Assembly: GCA_033557675.1 (NCBI GenBank)
Contig: JAWQRM010000569.1
Coordinates: 1-21,428 of the forward strand
Origin: Coptodactyla brooksi
Lineage: Eukaryota; Arthropoda; Insecta; Coleoptera; Scarabaeidae
Length of the DNA stretch: 21,428 nt
Direction of reading: 5' to 3'
This document shows, piece after piece, positions 17,902-21,428 of this stretch (positions are counted from its first letter, which is position 1; every line of letters starts with the position of its first letter). The notes beneath the pieces were generated by a model. That model was not told the DNA's origin. It did no database searches and saw only the letters and a program-made list of their open reading frames with translations. Both the position numbers and the translations under genes were made by a program.

Positions 17902-18274
17902 AACGCACCAACCTAAGGACTATGTGGAAGAATATACACACGGTGTAAATTATCAACATGAAATGATAGTTTGTTGTGATGAGTGTTTATCAAGAATAAC
18001 TGAAAGGCAGTGCTGAAAAAGTTTTAAATTTCATCGCCAATGTTCGAAATGCGAGTCTCAAATTCATACCGAAAATTTGGGGAGAAGAAAGGATTGTGTA
18101 CGTTATGTACTACACCATTTAACAGATAAATAAGAATTGAAACAAATTAACCACTCGAGGGAAATGCTTATCATCGTTGAAAATACGAAAGACAATTGTG
18201 CTTTCAGTGTGGCCTCTCATACAATTTTGCAGAACTCACATTTTACTGATTTAGAAAACTGTGGTAATTTGTAG
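17902..18274 (+). pseudogene. Unidentified Cys-rich (zinc-binding-like) protein remnant
   Basis: One plus-strand frame stays coding-like for 124 codons, interrupted only by TGA at 18014-18016 and TAA at 18131-18133. It ends at TAG 18272-18274. It begins after ATACATTTTAG, which could be an acceptor, with THQPKDYVEEYTHGVNYQHE. Then come CCDECLSRITERQC and FHRQCSKCESQIH, a C-x2-C...C...H-x2-C-x2-C pattern typical of a zinc-binding fold. A polar C-terminal part follows, ending DLENCGNL. I do not recognise the family; a host exon, a transposon or an old viral insertion are all possible. The two stops indicate a dead copy, unless they are spliced out. Confidence 0.5.
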
Positions 18275-18334
18275 ATAATATTTATATGAAAATTGTTTCA
18301 TAACAAACCTTTATCATGATGATCATGAATAATT

Positions 18335-18639
18335 TTAATTTTTTAACTCATTCAAGATCACACTCGTGATCATAGTAGTTCCTTTAATAAACTCCCATAA
18401 AAAGAAACCATTTGGCGATGTAGGGGGATGTATAATTCTGCTGATAATATGACCGGTGAAGGTATAAATAAAAAATGCTTGTGCCTGTTCACTCTCGTCA
18501 ATTAATCCAAAAATTTTGCTTGTGTGGATACTGCGTTCGAGTAACGGATGTTTATTTTCCTGAGCTCAATATCGCGTAACAGATGGATTGTGATGGTCAC
18601 GAATGGGAAAAAATGATTTATCGGAAAATAAAACAACTC
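18335..18639 (-). pseudogene. IS630/Tc1-type transposase fragment
   Basis: The minus strand reads RVVLFSDKSFFPIRDHHNPS and VTRY, with ENKH following. This is the DDE_3 block in which FSDE carries the first catalytic Asp (here the Glu is Lys). About 60 codons later, in another frame, it reads PPTSPNGFFLWEFIKG, the altered form of the SPDLxPxDFFLWG motif with the last acidic residue lost. The stretch between is shortened, and the second Asp block (QDGAPPH) is missing. It ends at TAA 18337-18335. It differs from the copy at 10450-11125, so it is a second family or subfamily. Confidence 0.7.
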
Positions 18640-18839
18640 TTCTGCCCGGAAGTATGATACACTTGTGGCTTGATATGTACAATATAATAATTTTATATAT
18701 TATGAATTGAGTACTGTCCGAAAATGCGGTACACACTTAAATAATTTAATTTAAATAATTGAATTTAATTTAAACACTTAATTTAAATTACTAAATGATT
18801 TAATAATGTAATAATTGACGCAAAATATTTCGTCAATTA

Positions 18840-18940
18840 CTCTATGTATCTTAAACACGTTTCATCTGTAGCCAGACAGGTGTGATTGTTACATTAGCAC
18901 ATTGTAATATTACACTTGTGGCGAATGTGATTTTTATATT
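18840..18940. repeat. Imperfect inverted repeat before the piggyBac pseudogene
   Basis: ACAGGTGTGATTGTTACA (near 18877) faces TTGTAATATTACACTTGT (near 18903) with a few mismatches. It may be a subterminal structure of the piggyBac element or an unrelated small element. Confidence 0.4.
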
Positions 18941-18965
18941 ATTGTTTGCTGTTAACACATTAAGA

Positions 18966-20605
18966 ATGTGTATCAATTTTAAAGAGTTTATTACGAGAGA
19001 CGACAGTGACTTGGATGGAACGTCAAATTCAAGTGAAGATTATAATAGTGAAATATAGGAAACGGACCAATATGTTCGACCGTCATCTGATTCGGAAAAT
19101 AACGAAAATAGCATCAATAATGGTCAGGTGTTGAAGAACAAATAAACGGCCAAGAGTACTTAGTACTTCTACAGATGAGGAGAGTTTAAATTCAAATTCG
19201 AATTCGAGTGTCTACTCGGATGAAAGGCTTCCAATGTTGCAATGGTCGAAGAACAATTTCAAGTCCATAATACATGCATTCAACGATCAAAATTCTGCAG
19301 CGAAAGGAAATTTAACTTCGGAATCCACACTTTTAAGTGCTTTCGAACTTTTCTTTTCAGAAGAATTAGTTTCCCATATTACGAGGAGACAAACAATTAC
19401 TTTAAATTTGTGATTGAAAATAGTATACCTAAAACGCATTCTCGCGTTCATTCTTGGAAAGACACATCAATATGTGAGATGTATGCATTTTTGGTCATCA
19501 TAATGTTAATGCCGCGGATGAAGAAATTAACGCTAAATTAATGTTGGTCAACGGATCAGATGATAAAAATTAACGCATTTCGAAAAATATGGGACGAGAC
19601 AGATACGTGGTATTATTGCAAATGCTACATTTTAATAATAATAACGAAACAAGCGATGATCCACTAATAAAAATACGATCCGTAATTAATGCACTCAATA
19701 ATTTTATTTCACAATCATTTTACCCGTACAAAAATTTGTGCATTGACGAAAGTCTTATGTTGTTTAAAGGCCGATGCTATTTAAAGCAATATATTCCTTC
19801 CAAAAGAAGCAGATTTGGTATTAAATCATTATACTCTGGGATTGCACAACTAACTATGTGCTAGATTGTATAATGTACACCGGAAAAATGCAGATATTGT
19901 GCGTAATTTTACAACCATTGAATAATCAGCAAATGTTGTCATCACACTTTTACGTCCATATCATGAAAAAGGTCATACAGTGATAACAGACAGGAAAAAT
20001 AGAAAAAATATGCCCCATGTCGTGGAAAATTCGGAAAAAGGAGAATTTGACTACCAGTGTACAGATAATTTACCAGTATACAGATAACCCAAAATGATAG
20101 AAGCTGCTCGGAAAAATTATTGAACAGCATCGCAGAAGTTAAAACCAGAATGTGTTGCGGATTAGAATATCAAGATGGGTTCTGTAGATCGTGTTGATAT
20201 GGTTCTAAGTATACTCAGTTCGTCCACAAAATGTCTAAAGTGGTATAAAAAGTTTTCTTTTCCATTTATTAGACGTTTCATTATATAACTCCTATGTTTT
20301 ATATTAAAGTATTACTGGTCAGAAGCTAAAATGTAACGATTTCCACCTGTCATTGATAAAACAAGTTCTGCAAAAATATCCGTAAAATAGGAAACAAGGT
20401 GGTGGAAAAAGAAACACAGAAAATTTACCATTTCGTCTGTCGGAGAGACACTTTCCTTTAAAAATTATAAATGCAGCAGTGTTACAAGAAGAAAATATGT
20501 TGTCTGTAGCAAACGCAAAAAAAGGAGGGATATGAATGTAAAAAATGCGACGTAGGGTTATGTGTTACTTGTTTTGCAATTTATCATACGCAAATGAATT
20601 ATTGA
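18966..20605 (+). pseudogene. piggyBac-like (PGBD4-type) transposase, decayed
   Basis: It starts at ATG 18966 with an acidic N-terminus (RDDSDLDGTSNSSEDYNSE). Then come FELFFSEELVSHI, ETNNYFKFVIENSI, SWKDTSICEMYAFLVI, MGRDRYVVLLQMLHFNNN and NLCIDESLMLFKGRCYL. The last holds the first catalytic Asp. Next are YIPSKRSRFGIKSL, a shortened region normally holding the second Asp (ITD-R), and KMGSVDRVDMVLS with the last two acidic residues. It closes with LKWYKKFSFPF and a C-terminal Cys-rich zinc finger (VVCSKRK, CKKCDVGLCVTCFAIYH). Stops occur near 19058 and 19142, and frameshifts near 19383, 19585 and 20525. The length and domain order fit the family. It is inactive. Confidence 0.88.
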
Positions 20606-21057
20606 TTTTCTTATTGTTCTCCTTTCTTCTCAGTTTTTATATATGTACGGAGTATTTATGTTACGGTTATTATACGTAGGTAGTAGTTATACAATCGTTT
20701 TTTTATACAATTTTGAATATCAAAATGTAATAAAATTAAAAATAATAAATGTTTGGATTCGTTTTGGAGTAGGCAAAAGTAATAGTAATGTACACTATAT
20801 GATGAGAGATCCCATCATAATAAGAGATTCATAATATACGAAAAAGTATTTACTTCCCAACGATCGCATTTGCGGGCTGCATGCCGTTCACGCAACGCGC
20901 TTCGTGTTAGAACCGATCACAGTCAAAGGGTACTACTAAAATAAATAAATTATTACTATTAATTAATCTCACTCAGCGTGGTGACCTTAATAATAAATGC
21001 AAAAGTTTACATTAAACTTAACCAAATCTTAAAATTCTACAGCCGTAAAAATGAATA
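20606..21057. other. Spacer between two transposon remnants
   Basis: The plus frame 20643-20834 has no family resemblance and is probably chance. GC-richer sequence at about 20860-20930 probably belongs to the piggyBac 3' end. The rest is AT-rich. Confidence 0.45.
20913..20930 (-). repeat. Possible piggyBac terminal repeat
   Basis: The minus strand reads CCCTTTGACTGTGATCGG from 20930. piggyBac ends usually start with CCC next to TTAA, but here the flank is AGTA, and no matching 5' terminus was found before 18966. Position and orientation fit the 3' end of the element. Confidence 0.4.
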
Positions 21058-21428
21058 TATAAAGGGTGAGCAAATTTGAGATTAGGAAGTAAATTGGCTG
21101 TCAAATGATGAAATGTCAAGAATTGAGCAGTCATCTTTTGATATTTATTTAGTAAAAAGTTGGAAAGTTTTAACCATGGAACGCTGCACTCTTGGACAAA
21201 GAATTTTAATTGTGAAAATTTACCATCAAAGTGGTGAAAATTTTACTGTATCACTTCGTAAAATTCGAGCAGCTTTTCCTCGTAATCAGGCTCCTTCTGA
21301 GACCGCTGTGCGTAATTTAATCGCTAAATTCGAGGCTCACAGTACTGTTGCTGACAATAGACCAAAACAATACGCTCGTAGTGGCCGTAGTGATACAAAC
21401 ATAGCCGCTGTACAGCAGTGTTGAGAAT
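21058..21428 (+). mobile_element. 5' end of an IS630/Tc1-type transposon, cut by the right edge
   Basis: AAAGGGTGAGCAAATTTGAG near 21061 precedes the transposase by about 110 bp and resembles the GGGTG-type ends seen in insect elements. A TA-rich flank lies just before it. The 3' half is outside the window. Confidence 0.5.
21176..21428 (+). pseudogene. IS630/Tc1-type transposase N-terminus (DUF4817-like helix-turn-helix)
   Basis: From ATG 21176 (context AACCATGG) it reads MERCTLGQRILIVKIYHQSG, then FTVSLRKIRAAFPRNQAP, ETAVRNLIAKFEAHSTV and SGRSDTNIAAV. This is the standard N-terminal helix-turn-helix of this insect transposase group, which binds the terminal repeats. An upstream in-frame ATG at 21113 is possible but less typical. 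At about 21418-21420 one extra base shifts the expected SVEN into a TGA, so the copy is probably dead, although only a few bases lie beyond. The catalytic domain is outside the window. Confidence 0.8.

Noticed and set aside
20643..20834. A 63-codon plus-strand frame after the piggyBac pseudogene
   Set aside because: It has no similarity to piggyBac or other families, and its composition is that of chance AT-rich frames.
1..21428. CRISPR array, bacterial operon or prophage features
   Set aside because: There are no regularly spaced repeats, ribosome-binding sites or gene-dense coding; introns and eukaryotic transposons show nuclear arthropod DNA.

Overview
The window is nuclear DNA from an arthropod, most likely an insect. 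It is very AT-rich and has spliced genes with 55-61 nt introns beside kilobase introns. It also holds many decayed transposons of types common in insects (mariner/IS630-Tc1, jerky-like Tigger, piggyBac, Penelope-like, LINE). No family search could be run; all names come from motifs read by eye.

The best supported gene is on the minus strand, 16510 down to 9783: the 3' five exons of a stum (SPEC3-domain) gene. Every splice site is GT/AG, every phase fits, and together the exons encode 326 residues plus a stop. Exons lie at 16109-16510, 12491-12653, 12309-12435, 9939-10133 and 9783-9877. The first is Cys/Lys-rich; the third and fourth form the two-segment membrane domain. The 5' end is not certain and may lie beyond the right edge. 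Its two long introns hold an IS630/Tc1-type transposase (10450-11125), a Penelope-like element (about 13300-15060) broken by a 182-bp TTAA-flanked element, and a LINE fragment (15386-15800).

On the plus strand, converging on stum, are two in-phase exons (6927-7019 and 7275-7385) of an unrecognised protein ending in one hydrophobic segment and a short basic tail. A second Penelope-like remnant (8232-8491) is followed by a complete hammerhead ribozyme core at 8687-8751.

The left part (1-5200) is mostly repeats: a jerky-like Tigger 5' end with its terminus at 622, a TTAA element copy starting at 1077, a mariner 3' fragment, two inverted tRNA-derived copies, a weak Tigger-like fragment, and three spaced copies of a GGGTG-type motif. 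The right part (16520-21428) is intergenic DNA, a Cys-rich pseudogene of unknown family (17902-18274), an IS630/Tc1 fragment, a piggyBac pseudogene (18966-20605) and the start of another IS630/Tc1-type transposase at the right edge. Apart from stum and perhaps the plus-strand exons, nearly everything recognisable is dead mobile DNA.
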